This document shows positions 1-8,333 of a DNA stretch of 32,138 bases, in pieces. A model generated the notes under the pieces. The model was not told where the DNA came from. It saw only the letters and a program-made list of their open reading frames with translations, and made no database searches. Position numbers and translations under genes: made by a program. The stretch's first letter is position 1, and each line of letters starts with the position of its first letter. Source of the stretch: Salinicoccus sp. UBA3372 (GTDB taxonomy: Bacteria > Bacillota > Bacilli > Staphylococcales > Salinicoccaceae); NCBI GenBank assembly GCA_002360325.1, contig DEQG01000098.1, positions 1-32,138 of the forward strand, read 5' to 3'.

Positions 1-197
1 GCAATGCCCATCCCGATTACCAGAGGTAAAAGAAATATTATTGATTTCTTATAGTGTTTTGACACAATATGGCCGATTGCGCCTAAAAATTGATCATATA
101 TTCCAAGCAGCAGTGCCATAGTACCGCTGCTCACTCCGGGGATGATCTCACAAATCCCCATTAAAAAACCTCTGAAGATGTTTATCCATTTAAACAT
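1..197 (-). CDS. DUF368 family protein, PopT-like undecaprenyl-phosphate translocase (partial, N-terminus only)
   Basis: This is the first 65 or so codons of a gene that runs off the left edge of the window. The start is the ATG at 195-197, with GTGAGG about eight bases upstream on the minus strand. The protein opens with a short amphipathic stretch followed by EIIPGVSSGTMALLLGIYD, the signature glycine/proline-rich motif of the DUF368 family, and then a hydrophobic segment. DUF368 proteins (PopT) are membrane carriers that return undecaprenyl phosphate to the cytoplasmic face for cell-wall synthesis. The family call is firm from the motif; the substrate is taken from the family. It is divergent from the NadR-like gene. 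Confidence 0.8.
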   Translation of the reverse strand, partial: MFKWINIFRGFLMGICEIIPGVSSGTMALLLGIYDQFLGAIGHIVSKHYKKSIIFLLPLVIGMGI

Positions 198-254
198 TCT
201 ATTTCCTCACTCTTTATATCCTAAAATATCATGCATAATCAGTGGTGCTTTCAT

Positions 255-311
255 ATTATAGAATGATTGTAGCACAAATAAAATTAAAATTTCATGAATT
301 AGGAGTATAAT
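255..311. promoter_or_regulatory. Divergent promoter region between popT-like gene and nadR-like gene
   Basis: On the plus strand a perfect TATAAT lies at 306-311, about 40 bases before the nadR-like start, but the -35 region at 17-base spacing (283-288, ATTAAA) is poor. On the minus strand another TATAAT (255-260 read in reverse) could serve the PopT-like gene, again with a weak -35. The assignment rests mainly on the -10 hexamers and the gene layout. Confidence 0.4.
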
Positions 312-352
312 GGAGTTGTTAACGCACTATATATCATTTAGGAGTTGTATAC

Positions 353-1408
353 ATGAAAAGTCTAGGCGTTTATTTTGGTACATTCGCTCCGTGTCATGTT
401 GGACATTTCGAACAGATCATCCGTGCGAAAAGGGAGAATGATCATGCACTCGTCATTGTCAGCGGTTACGCGGGAGATCGCGGCGACGAACACGAGATGA
501 ATCTGAATCATCGCGTAAAAGCAATGAGACAGCTGTGTGCAGGAGATGAAAATGTCACCGTCCTTAAATTGGATGAAACTCATATCCCCAGGTATCCGAA
601 AGGATGGAAATTATGGCTGGAAAAGATGGCCGATATCATTTCAGAAAATATGCCATATCGAACGGAGGACCTGGAGGATCTGACATTTTATGTCGGTGAA
701 GAGGAATATATTGATCCGCTAAAAGTTTTTTACACAAAAAGTTGGAAAAATGTTTCGACGAATGTCATCCTTGTAGACAGACAAGTCCTTAAAATCAGCG
801 GCACAAACATCAGAGAGTCCGCACTGATTAATTGGGACTACGTTACCCGGCCGTTCCGCCGATTCTTTGTTCAGAATGTTTTGGTTATCGGAGCGCCGGA
901 TACGGGGAAATCAAAGCTGGTACAGGATTTGGCAAGGCGTTATTCTACGAGTTATTCTGTTGAATATAAAAAAGATTATCAGGTGGAACATCAGGTCGAT
1001 CCGGATGAACTCGATGTAAAAGATTTTCATGCGATCGGAATCGGACAGTTCGATATCAACAGAAAAAACATCCATTCACCTGCCACCAGGAAAGTTTTCT
1101 TTGCAGATACCGATGTTATGACCGCCAAAGTCATGACCAGGCTGTCTGATTCAAATGAAGCCTCAAACAGGCTGTACGATGTATTTGATTATTATATTCA
1201 ACTCCAGAACTGGTCTTTAATATTATTATTGCCGCCGGCAGACGACGTTGAATATGACAACACGGTTTATAAAGAACTCCGAAAAGAGATTGAAAACAAC
1301 GATCTTATGAATTTGACTCACGAATTAAGTGGCACCTCGTACAAGGATATTTATCAGGAAGCACATTCCCTTGTAGATAAAATGCTTGCAGATGGCAAAG
1401 ATAATTAG
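353..1408 (+). CDS. NadR-like bifunctional NMN adenylyltransferase / ribosylnicotinamide kinase
   Basis: The 351-residue protein has two domains. The N-terminal nucleotidyltransferase domain carries GTFAPCHVGH at residues 9-18, the HxGH nucleotidyl-transfer motif, and ISGTNIRES at 148-156, which matches the ISxTxIR motif of the same fold. The C-terminal domain starts with a Walker A loop, GAPDTGKS, at 180-187, followed by a P-loop kinase fold. This order is that of NadR, which phosphorylates nicotinamide riboside and adenylates NMN to NAD. The DNA-binding N-terminus of enterobacterial NadR is absent, so a repressor role is not expected. The start ATG follows TTTAGGAGTTGTATAC, a good ribosome site. 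No PnuC-type uptake gene is visible nearby. Confidence 0.82.
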   Translation: MKSLGVYFGTFAPCHVGHFEQIIRAKRENDHALVIVSGYAGDRGDEHEMNLNHRVKAMRQLCAGDENVTVLKLDETHIPRYPKGWKLWLEKMADIISENMPYRTEDLEDLTFYVGEEEYIDPLKVFYTKSWKNVSTNVILVDRQVLKISGTNIRESALINWDYVTRPFRRFFVQNVLVIGAPDTGKSKLVQDLARRYSTSYSVEYKKDYQVEHQVDPDELDVKDFHAIGIGQFDINRKNIHSPATRKVFFADTDVMTAKVMTRLSDSNEASNRLYDVFDYYIQLQNWSLILLLPPADDVEYDNTVYKELRKEIENNDLMNLTHELSGTSYKDIYQEAHSLVDKMLADGKDN

Positions 1409-1477
1409 TAACATTATGTTTATTTTCTAAAAATTACGATATTATATACTTAAGCTTAATTATAGGAGGAATTCAGG

Positions 1478-2626
1478 TTGCAAAAGAAAATGTTAATGAC
1501 TCCCGGTCCTACACCAATACCGGAAAATGTAAATCAGCGTATGGCTGAAGGAATGATTGGCCACCGCTCAAGTGATTTCACTGATTTAATGAACAGTATC
1601 AAGCCGAAAATCAAAGATGTTTTCGGAACAAAAGACGATGTGGTGATCTTATCGTCCAGCGGGACAAGTTCACTGGAAGCGGCGATGGTAAATTTAGCTG
1701 CCCCGGATGAAGATGTCGTAGTTATAGTAAGCGGTGCTTTTGGTGCACGTTTCCGTGCCATCGCTGAAACTTATCCGTATAACGTCCATACTTATGAAGT
1801 GGAATGGGGAGATGCGGTAGATCCTGAGCACTTCAAAGAATTTCTTTCAAAATTAGATAATATTAAAGTTGTTGTATCACAGGCTTGTGAGACATCCACT
1901 GCGGTTTTACACCCGATTACTGAAATCGGTCAGATCGTTAAAGATTATAATAAAGACGCGCTGTTTATCGTTGATGGAGTGAGCAGCGTCGGCGGTACAA
2001 AGTTCAATTTGGCAGAATCGAACATCGATTGTCTGATTTCAGGCAGCCAGAAAGCTTTAATGCTGCCTCCCGGACTTGCATTTGTAGCGATGAATCAAGC
2101 AGCAAAACAAAAAGTACAGAGCAATGATATTCCAAGATTTTATTTAGACTTGAACCAGTATTTCGATTCATTGGATAAAGATACTACACCTTTCACACCT
2201 GCAGTATCCCTGATACAAGGTTTAGAAACTGTGTTGGATTCAATCGCTGAAGAAGGGCTGGAAAATGTTTTTGAAAGACACTTGAAAATGAGAGATATGT
2301 TAAGAGCAGGTTTAGAAGCTCTGGATTTGGAACTCCTTGTGAAGGATGAGTTTGCATCGCCTACCGTTACAGCATTCAAATCCTCGTCTGATGAGCTTTC
2401 ACACATCAAAGACGAGCTGAGAAATAACTTTGGTATAACGATAGCCGGCGGCCAAAAGCACCTGAAAGGCAAGATTTTACGTATCGGCCATATGGGGTAC
2501 ATGTTCCCTGCAGATATCATCGTCGTTCTAAGTGCAATGGAAGGGATATTAAGTAAATATCGTCAGAAAAACTATTATGGTAAAGCAATCACAAAAGCGC
2601 AGGAGGTATTTTTTAATGACTTATAA
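1478..2626 (+). CDS. Class V PLP-dependent aminotransferase (serine-pyruvate/alanine-glyoxylate type), serA partner
   Basis: This is a 382-residue fold-type I aminotransferase of the serine-pyruvate/alanine-glyoxylate branch. The N-terminus has the family opening MTPGPTPIPENV. VDGVSSVGG contributes Asp166, which contacts the PLP ring nitrogen, and GSQKALMLPPG contains the Schiff-base lysine, Lys192. Translation starts at TTG, chosen because AGGAGG lies eight bases before it. The last 11 bases overlap the start of serA, so the two are translationally coupled. That coupling suggests it transaminates a serine-pathway ketoacid (3-phosphohydroxypyruvate or hydroxypyruvate) in place of a classical SerC. 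In staphylococci homologues were often labelled 'soluble hydrogenase subunit', which is a misnomer. The substrate is inferred. Confidence 0.82.
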   Translation: MQKKMLMTPGPTPIPENVNQRMAEGMIGHRSSDFTDLMNSIKPKIKDVFGTKDDVVILSSSGTSSLEAAMVNLAAPDEDVVVIVSGAFGARFRAIAETYPYNVHTYEVEWGDAVDPEHFKEFLSKLDNIKVVVSQACETSTAVLHPITEIGQIVKDYNKDALFIVDGVSSVGGTKFNLAESNIDCLISGSQKALMLPPGLAFVAMNQAAKQKVQSNDIPRFYLDLNQYFDSLDKDTTPFTPAVSLIQGLETVLDSIAEEGLENVFERHLKMRDMLRAGLEALDLELLVKDEFASPTVTAFKSSSDELSHIKDELRNNFGITIAGGQKHLKGKILRIGHMGYMFPADIIVVLSAMEGILSKYRQKNYYGKAITKAQEVFFNDL

Positions 2627-4208
2627 AGTTCTCGTTCTGGATCCGGTAAGTGAAGATGGTATCAGTGAGCTGATCCACCACCCGAATTATCAGGTGGACA
2701 TCAATACAGGACTGACAGAAGATGAAATCGTGAAAATCGTTTATGACTATCATGCTGTTATCGTACGAAGTCAGACTCAAATCACAGAAAGAATCATTCA
2801 GCATGCACGCTCACTAAGAGTAGTCGCACGTGCCGGTGTCGGTGTGGATAATATCGATATCGATGCAGCGACTAAACTTGGGGTAATCGTTGTAAACGCA
2901 CCGGATGGCAATACCATCTCCGCTACAGAACACACTATGGCCATGATGCTCTCCCTTTCCAGAGACATACCTGAAGCGCATAAAGAACTGTCTGAAGGTG
3001 TGTGGAACCGCAGCGCACATAAAGGTGTCGAATTATACGGCAAGACTCTCGGCATCATCGGTCTTGGCAAAATCGGTTTCGGCGTTGCAAGACGCGCTCA
3101 AGTCTTCGGGATGAAAATAGTTGCTTTCGACCCTTATTTATCAGATGAAAAAGCAAAAGAATCAGAAATAGAAAAAATGGAAGTGGATGAGATTTCTAAA
3201 GTTGCTGACTTTGTTACAGTCCACACTCCGCTTACTCCACAGACGAAGGGCATTGTCGGCGAGGCTTTCTTTGAAAATTGTAAACCGAACCTCCGCCTGA
3301 TCAACGTGGCACGCGGCGGCATCATCGATGAAGCAGACTTACTGACAGCTTTGAAAGAAGGTAAAATCGGCGGTGCAGCACTCGATGTATTCGAAGAGGA
3401 ACCGCCTACTGATATGGAGTTACTTTCACATCCTAACGTTGTTGTTACACCTCACCTGGGTGCTTCAACAATAGAGGCACAGGAAAAGGTTGCAGTCAGC
3501 ATTTCCCGGGAAATCATCCAGATACTCGAGAACAATACGATCATTCACGCAGTCAATGCACCGCGTATCAGTGAAAATATCAGCAAGGAACTGAAACCTT
3601 ACATCAACATCTCGAGCCATATGGGTTCAGTCGGCATTCAATTGATGAACCAGCCGCCTAATGAAATCAGATTGAAGTACCACGGTGATATTGCCGTTGA
3701 TGACACAAGCATGCTTACACGCTCATTTATCGCGAGCTTACTGAGCCCGCATTTCGGTGAAAGCGTAAATATCATCAACGCACTTTATTTCCTTCAGGAA
3801 CAGGATGTCACTTACAAAGTTGAGAAAAAAGGAAAAACAAAAGGATATAATAACTACCTTGAAGTTGAATTATCCAACAATGAAGAAAATCTCGTTCTCG
3901 GCGCAAGCGTCCTCGATGGATATGGTGAACGTATCGTCAAAGTCGATGATTATCAGGTCGATATCAAACCGACAAGACATATACTCATCATCAATCATAT
4001 CGACCGTCCGGGCGTCATTGGTGACATGGGAGCCATTCTCGGCAAACATTCAGTCAATATCGCCAGCATGCAGCTCGGCAGATCCAATGAAGGCGGCGCA
4101 GCTCTGCTATCACTGTCTCTCGATTCAGCAGTGAGCGAAGCAGCTTTGGAAGATTTGAAGAGCATAGATGGATTCAAAAATGTACGCCAAGTGGATTTAC
4201 AACTATAG
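2616..4208 (+). CDS. serA: D-3-phosphoglycerate dehydrogenase, long ACT-containing form
   Basis: SerA oxidises 3-phosphoglycerate to 3-phosphohydroxypyruvate, the first step of serine synthesis. The 530-residue form has a split substrate-binding domain, a Rossmann NAD-binding motif GLGKIG at about 149-154, the catalytic Arg in INVARGG (233), Glu in FEEEPP (about 262) and His in TPHLGAST (280). An intervening ASB-type domain follows, then a C-terminal ACT domain (HILIINHIDRPGVIGDMGAI onward). The ACT domain is the usual site of serine feedback. The start is the ATG at 2616 with AGGAGG nine bases upstream; a longer upstream reading lacks such a site. The stop codon lies five bases from the group II intron edge. 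Confidence 0.95.
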   Translation: MTYKVLVLDPVSEDGISELIHHPNYQVDINTGLTEDEIVKIVYDYHAVIVRSQTQITERIIQHARSLRVVARAGVGVDNIDIDAATKLGVIVVNAPDGNTISATEHTMAMMLSLSRDIPEAHKELSEGVWNRSAHKGVELYGKTLGIIGLGKIGFGVARRAQVFGMKIVAFDPYLSDEKAKESEIEKMEVDEISKVADFVTVHTPLTPQTKGIVGEAFFENCKPNLRLINVARGGIIDEADLLTALKEGKIGGAALDVFEEEPPTDMELLSHPNVVVTPHLGASTIEAQEKVAVSISREIIQILENNTIIHAVNAPRISENISKELKPYINISSHMGSVGIQLMNQPPNEIRLKYHGDIAVDDTSMLTRSFIASLLSPHFGESVNIINALYFLQEQDVTYKVEKKGKTKGYNNYLEVELSNNEENLVLGASVLDGYGERIVKVDDYQVDIKPTRHILIINHIDRPGVIGDMGAILGKHSVNIASMQLGRSNEGGAALLSLSLDSAVSEAALEDLKSIDGFKNVRQVDLQL

Positions 4209-4213
4209 TAAAA

Positions 4214-4283
4214 ATCGAGTAGGAGGGAGTGAGTGACTCCCGTCCTCTCACACCACCCAGCGTACGGCTCCGTACTGGGCGGT
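4214..4283 (-). ncRNA. Group II intron domains V and VI
   Basis: Domain V (4252-4283) folds as ACCGCCCAG pairing with CTGGGTGGT. A two-base CG bulge follows, then TACG pairing with CGTA around a GAGC loop. The catalytic triad reads CGC, as known for class C introns, instead of the AGC of classes A and B. Domain VI follows as a GGGAGT/ACTCCC hairpin with a candidate branch-point A in CCTACTC, eight bases before the 3' end. Confidence 0.82.
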
Positions 4284-5579
4284 TCAATACCTTGCGTAAG
4301 CAGACTCTGCCAATTGGTTTAGCGGCGCTAAACCCCATTGGCGGAGTCTCTTTGTTGTCAACACATGATGGACTTCTTCTGTTTTGGATAGGTGCCAGTA
4401 CTTTTTGCGCGAATACGCAATGCGTCTGGCACCGTCAGCGTCCAAGCCATACCGTTCGAGCATTCTGATTTTCGTTTTCGGTTGTTTCCACCGTTTGAGA
4501 ATGAGTTGCCTGATACGGCGGCGCAGCCAGGGTTCAATATCTTCTATGAAACCTTTGATGAACCCCTGTCCGAAATAATTAATCCAACCCCGTGTCACTT
4601 GGTTAATCTCTTTGACAATCTGTCGGAAAGTCCCCGGACGACTGCGTTTGGTCAAGCGCTTCAGTGTCGCTTTGAATTTGCGCTTGGCTGTGTTGGCGGG
4701 TCTGAAACGATAGACCCCACCCACTTTCATCATCAGACAACTCAAAAACTTTAAACGCGCCGGTGACCCCACTTGACTCTTGTCGGCATTGACTGTCAGT
4801 TTTAAATCCTTCTCAATGAAGTGGGTCACACTCTTCAGCACACGGTCGCCCGCCCGTCTGGATTTCACGAATATCACGAAATCATCAGCGTACCGGACGA
4901 ACCGGTGCCCGCGCTTTATCAGTTCCTTATCCAATTCGTGAAGATAAATGTTACTGAGCAGCGGCGATATCACGCCCCCTTGTGGGGCACCGGTATGACT
5001 GTCTACGAAGTCGCCGGATAGTTCAATCACATCACTCCGCAGGCATTTACGGATAAAGGATGAGATGGCTTTGTCTTGAATGAATTGCTCAAAGTGATGC
5101 ATGAGCTTGTCATGGTTCAATGTATCAAAGCATTGTTTCAAGTCACAGTCCACGACGACACGATACCCGGCCGCATAGTGCGCGGCACACTGTTTGAGTG
5201 CCGTGTGGGTACTCCGTTTGGGTCGGAAACCGTGGCTGTTCGGCATAAACTGCGGATCGATGATGGGTTCGATGACCTGTCGGATCGCTTGTTGGATGAC
5301 ACGGTCCCGGACCACCGGGATGCCGAGTTTGCGCACACCGCCATTGGCTTTCGGTATTTCCACCCGCTTGACGGGTTGTGGCTGATACGTCCCGTTGAGC
5401 AGTTTTTCTTTCAAAGGGCCGTAGTGGGCGACCATATGGCTTTCCACTTCGTCCACACCCATGCCGTCGATACCCGGCGCCCCTTTGTTGCGCCGGACGG
5501 CTTGAATGGCTTTGATTAAATTGTCATGACTGACAACTTGCCGCATCAGTGATGCGGACTCACGATACATTTCTTTCAT
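4284..5579 (-). CDS. ltrA: Group II intron reverse transcriptase/maturase (LtrA-like, no endonuclease domain)
   Basis: The 431-residue protein has the reverse transcriptase blocks in order: PNSHGFRPKRSTHTAL, GAPQGGVISPLLSNIYLHEL, and the catalytic FVRYADDFVIF near residue 230. A maturase (domain X, GIIM) region follows with GTFRQIVKEINQVTRGWINY and a basic tail. There is no C-terminal HNH endonuclease, the usual state in class C introns. The ORF is intact with all catalytic aspartates, so it is probably active in splicing and retrohoming. The start ATG at 5577-5579 has AGGTGA just upstream. The stop abuts domain V of its own intron. Confidence 0.95.
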   Translation of the reverse strand: MKEMYRESASLMRQVVSHDNLIKAIQAVRRNKGAPGIDGMGVDEVESHMVAHYGPLKEKLLNGTYQPQPVKRVEIPKANGGVRKLGIPVVRDRVIQQAIRQVIEPIIDPQFMPNSHGFRPKRSTHTALKQCAAHYAAGYRVVVDCDLKQCFDTLNHDKLMHHFEQFIQDKAISSFIRKCLRSDVIELSGDFVDSHTGAPQGGVISPLLSNIYLHELDKELIKRGHRFVRYADDFVIFVKSRRAGDRVLKSVTHFIEKDLKLTVNADKSQVGSPARLKFLSCLMMKVGGVYRFRPANTAKRKFKATLKRLTKRSRPGTFRQIVKEINQVTRGWINYFGQGFIKGFIEDIEPWLRRRIRQLILKRWKQPKTKIRMLERYGLDADGARRIAYSRKKYWHLSKTEEVHHVLTTKRLRQWGLAPLNQLAESAYARY

Positions 5580-6072
5580 TTCACCTACCGATTCACTATA
5601 CGCATCTGCATACCCTTCGGGTGCTGCCCTATCTCTCCGCAGTCTGCCAACCCATGTTGTTTTCTGTAATCATCGTGAATCGTTAACCTCCATTCTATAC
5701 TTTGTATGAATATTGTTCGGTCCTTCGGTATTCAACCTATTACGACCTCGGCTGACTTCTCACAGTTCGTTGTTACTACGGCATCTGCCGCCTGTGAGAC
5801 CTCCCCGGGTAAGACTGACAACCTTCCACTCATGTCACTGCTTCATTTACTGTATGGCGTCTGGGCAGTATTGGACTTTACTATGTTCGGTTAGCTCGTC
5901 CGCGCCAAGTCAGCCTTGTTATGAAGTTTCTGTCCGTCAGTGCGAGTGTTTGCCTCAGGCTTCCTTCAGATTCCACCTCACGATGGACACCCTTGCCGTC
6001 AGCTAACAGTTCCTACTGCCAAGTCTGTAGTGGACTTTCACCACCAAGTTGTCACCCATGCCGGGCGCACCG

Positions 6073-6112
6073 AAAAGCACCGCAGAAATTTTAATTTCTG
6101 CGGTGCTTTTAT
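6073..6112. terminator. Bidirectional terminator, ancestral to serA and the HAD gene, now split from serA
   Basis: AAAAGCACCGCAGAAATT pairs with AATTTCTGCGGTGCTTTT to give a stem of about 18 bp with T-runs on both strands. It sits eight bases after the HAD gene stop (minus strand). The adjacent group II intron separates it by 1.86 kb from serA on the plus strand, which it would otherwise terminate. Confidence 0.9.
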
Positions 6113-6119
6113 TTTTAAT

Positions 6120-7220
6120 TTATTTAACCATGCTTTCAACATGCAAGACATCCGGCACCAGATTGTCTCTTGAAACGCCGAGGTCTGTAAATGTCGGGAT
6201 GATATCATCCCCGGTCAAACCTGTCAGTGTTCCTATGAATTCAACTTCCATCTTCTCAGAACAGAAGTAATCCGCTACTGAATCACCAACAACATAAACT
6301 TTCGCTTCAGAAATATTTTCTCCTTTGACGGACTCTGTAAAGTATTCTTCACTGTGTTCGTAAAGTGTCCACAGGTAGCTGTAAGGGTGTGGTTTGGACA
6401 ATTGACGGTCCACCCCTTCTCTCGCTTCCGCTTCTTTAACTTCAGAAGCAGTGGAGATTCTCTGATCCTCAAAATATTTAAGCAGCCCTGCAGCTTCAAA
6501 AGGGATAAGGGTTTCTTCTCTTGAACGACCTGTAGCAATACCGATCGTCTTATCCGCATCCAGCAGATTTTTCAGCATTGTTTCGATTTTATCAACCGGA
6601 GCAAGCCATTCTTCCTGATGAAGGAAACCTTCTTTATCGCCTTCTATAGGAAGTTCGCTGTCCTTCATTTTCATTCTTTCACTGCCCAGGTACCATTCCT
6701 GGTAGATGTGCTGGCCTAAATGCCATAGTTTACTATTTGTTTTAAAATCGTCTTTTTCATTTAAGAATTTCAATGAGGTTGCGTAGTTCACAAGACCTTC
6801 GTAAATTGTTTCTTTAGTGTACTCATCACCATCAAGAAACTCTAAAACTTTACTGTAGTCAGGCTCTGCATCGCCAAGCATTTCGCCCATTTCATAAAGG
6901 TTGTTAATATTGACATTACTTATATTGATACCCGAGTCTTTCAGCAGGTTGATATAAACAATCGAGAACGATATGTATAACATGTCCCAGTTAGAGTTTA
7001 ATCCCATCTCTTTATAACGGCTTAAAACTTTATCGTCTAAAAAGATTTTATTTCTAATTTCTGCAATTTCTTTATCTGTATAAGATGTTTTAAACTTTTC
7101 CTGAGTCAAATTTAAATATCTTGGGTTAAAAAGCAGTTCATGTACAGACAATGCAGCTACATCAAAACATCTTTCCTCACTTAAAAATACTCCATCAACA
7201 TCAAAAATTACAACGGACAT
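6120..7220 (-). CDS. HAD-superfamily hydrolase with large cap insertion
   Basis: The 366-residue protein starts with the HAD nucleophile motif FDVDGVF (Asp7 and Asp9). It has GIATGRSREETLIPFEAAGL about two thirds of the way along (motif II region) and VVGDSVADYFCSEK near the end (motif IV region with an acidic residue). Some 190 residues lie between motifs I and II, a large alpha-helical cap that usually sets specificity. The start has AAGGAGG seven bases upstream. The gene converges on serA; a similar arrangement occurs in staphylococci. A phosphoserine phosphatase role is tempting because no SerB is seen, but nothing in the sequence proves it. Confidence 0.72.
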   Translation of the reverse strand: MSVVIFDVDGVFLSEERCFDVAALSVHELLFNPRYLNLTQEKFKTSYTDKEIAEIRNKIFLDDKVLSRYKEMGLNSNWDMLYISFSIVYINLLKDSGINISNVNINNLYEMGEMLGDAEPDYSKVLEFLDGDEYTKETIYEGLVNYATSLKFLNEKDDFKTNSKLWHLGQHIYQEWYLGSERMKMKDSELPIEGDKEGFLHQEEWLAPVDKIETMLKNLLDADKTIGIATGRSREETLIPFEAAGLLKYFEDQRISTASEVKEAEAREGVDRQLSKPHPYSYLWTLYEHSEEYFTESVKGENISEAKVYVVGDSVADYFCSEKMEVEFIGTLTGLTGDDIIPTFTDLGVSRDNLVPDVLHVESMVK

Positions 7221-7331
7221 AATGCGCCTCCTTCAAAGCGGTTTCGTCTATTATTTATATTAAAGTTTCTCATATTAACATGTAAATGTCGAACACTATT
7301 GTCATTAATCTTTCTTATACACTTAATGCTC

Positions 7332-7340
7332 TGTTATACT
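7332..7340 (+). promoter_or_regulatory. Extended -10 promoter for the MoxR operon
   Basis: TGT followed by TATACT (7335-7340) gives an extended -10 about 37 bases before the GTG start. No good -35 is visible at the usual spacing, as is common for extended -10 promoters. Confidence 0.5.
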
Positions 7341-7376
7341 ATTAACTGAATTTACAAATAAAGGGGATAAATTATA

Positions 7377-8333
7377 GTGGCACTTACATATTTGAATGAT
7401 TTGAAAAAAGAAATCTGCAAAGTGATCGTCGGCCAGGAAGAAGTTGTCGATCTGATTTTCATCAGTATTATACAGAAGGGGCACATACTGTTTGAAAGTG
7501 TACCGGGCACTGGCAAGACAGTCCTGTCGAAATCCGTCTCAAAAGTGATGGGCGGTACTTTTTCCAGAGTTCAGTTTACACCGGATGTACTTCCGACCGA
7601 CATTACCGGTATGAATATATACAACCCGAAAACTAAAGAATTCGAATTACAGCTCGGGCCTGTTAAAACCAATATTCTGCTGGCGGATGAAATCAACCGT
7701 GCCACGCCGCGCACACAGTCAGCGCTGCTTGAAGTGATGGAAGAGGGCCAGGTCACCGTCGACGGCAAAACATACCATATCGAGGAGCCGTTCATCGTTC
7801 TTGCAACACAAAACCCGATTGAATCCAAACAGGGGACTTTCGATCTGCCGGAAGCTCAAATGGATCGTTTCTTCCTGAAAATCGATCTCGGTTATCCATC
7901 ATTTGAAAATGAACGCCTCATGCTGGACCTCCACAGGAACAAACATATACAGGAGGCTGTCGGGCAGGTCCTGACTCTGGATACGATTAAAAAAATACAG
8001 GATATGGCTGATAAGATTGAGATTAATGATACCGTCAAAGATTACATCATCAATCTGGTCCATCAGACGCGCAATCATGAGTATATAGAACTCGGTGCCT
8101 CGCCCCGCGGGACGATCGCTCTGATGCGGGCGAGTATCGGCACTGCTCTGATCAATGGCCGGGACTATGTTACACCTGATGATGTAAAATACATCACCCC
8201 TTATGTCCTGTCCCACCGCATCGTACTCAACATCGAAGGTATGACTGTGACCAACAATGATGAAGTGATCGACAGTATTCTGAACCGGACGGAAGTACCG
8301 GTCGAATATGGAGTTACACGGAATGAAGTATAG
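7377..8333 (+). CDS. MoxR-family AAA+ ATPase
   Basis: This is a 318-residue AAA+ protein of the MoxR family. Walker A is SVPGTGKT (41-48), Walker B is NILLADEINRA (Asp104-Glu105), sensor 1 is VLATQNPIE, and an arginine-finger region follows in AQMDRFF. MoxR proteins act as chaperone-like ATPases that work on von Willebrand-type or DUF58 partners encoded beside them; the actual client is unknown. Translation starts at GTG (7377) with AAGGGGA nine bases upstream. It overlaps the DUF58 gene, so the three genes to 10712 form one operon. Confidence 0.9.
   Translation: MALTYLNDLKKEICKVIVGQEEVVDLIFISIIQKGHILFESVPGTGKTVLSKSVSKVMGGTFSRVQFTPDVLPTDITGMNIYNPKTKEFELQLGPVKTNILLADEINRATPRTQSALLEVMEEGQVTVDGKTYHIEEPFIVLATQNPIESKQGTFDLPEAQMDRFFLKIDLGYPSFENERLMLDLHRNKHIQEAVGQVLTLDTIKKIQDMADKIEINDTVKDYIINLVHQTRNHEYIELGASPRGTIALMRASIGTALINGRDYVTPDDVKYITPYVLSHRIVLNIEGMTVTNNDEVIDSILNRTEVPVEYGVTRNEV

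Larger units (their letters stand above)
4214..6070 (-). mobile_element. Complete group IIC intron with maturase, inserted beside the serA/HAD bidirectional terminator
   Basis: Read on the minus strand, the element begins at 6070 with GTGCGCCCGGCATGGGTG, the typical group II 5' end. It contains a structured domain I-III region (about 5600-6070), an RT/maturase ORF, domain V (4252-4283) and domain VI, ending CTACTCGAT at 4214. The 5' exon is the hairpin terminator at 6073-6110, which is the insertion preference of class C introns. Removing the intron joins TAGTAAAA to CGAAAAGCACC and places that terminator directly after serA. The RNA segment GAAAA around 5660-5664 could be EBS1 for the TTTTC of the 5' exon; this is tentative. 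GC content by eye is higher than in the flanking genes, which fits recent arrival. Confidence 0.9.

Noticed and set aside
1409..1477. Possible regulatory leader before the aminotransferase-serA pair
   Set aside because: Only 69 bases, AT-rich, with no hairpin or riboswitch element. A weak promoter could be present, but I cannot define it.
4229..5519. Plus-strand open frames opposite the maturase
   Set aside because: They are antisense shadows of the reverse transcriptase gene, whose conserved motifs fix the true strand.
5694..6270. Several open frames of 60-97 codons on the plus strand between the maturase and the HAD gene
   Set aside because: They lie in the structured domain I region of the group II intron or antisense to the HAD gene, have no ribosome sites, and show no protein-like pattern.
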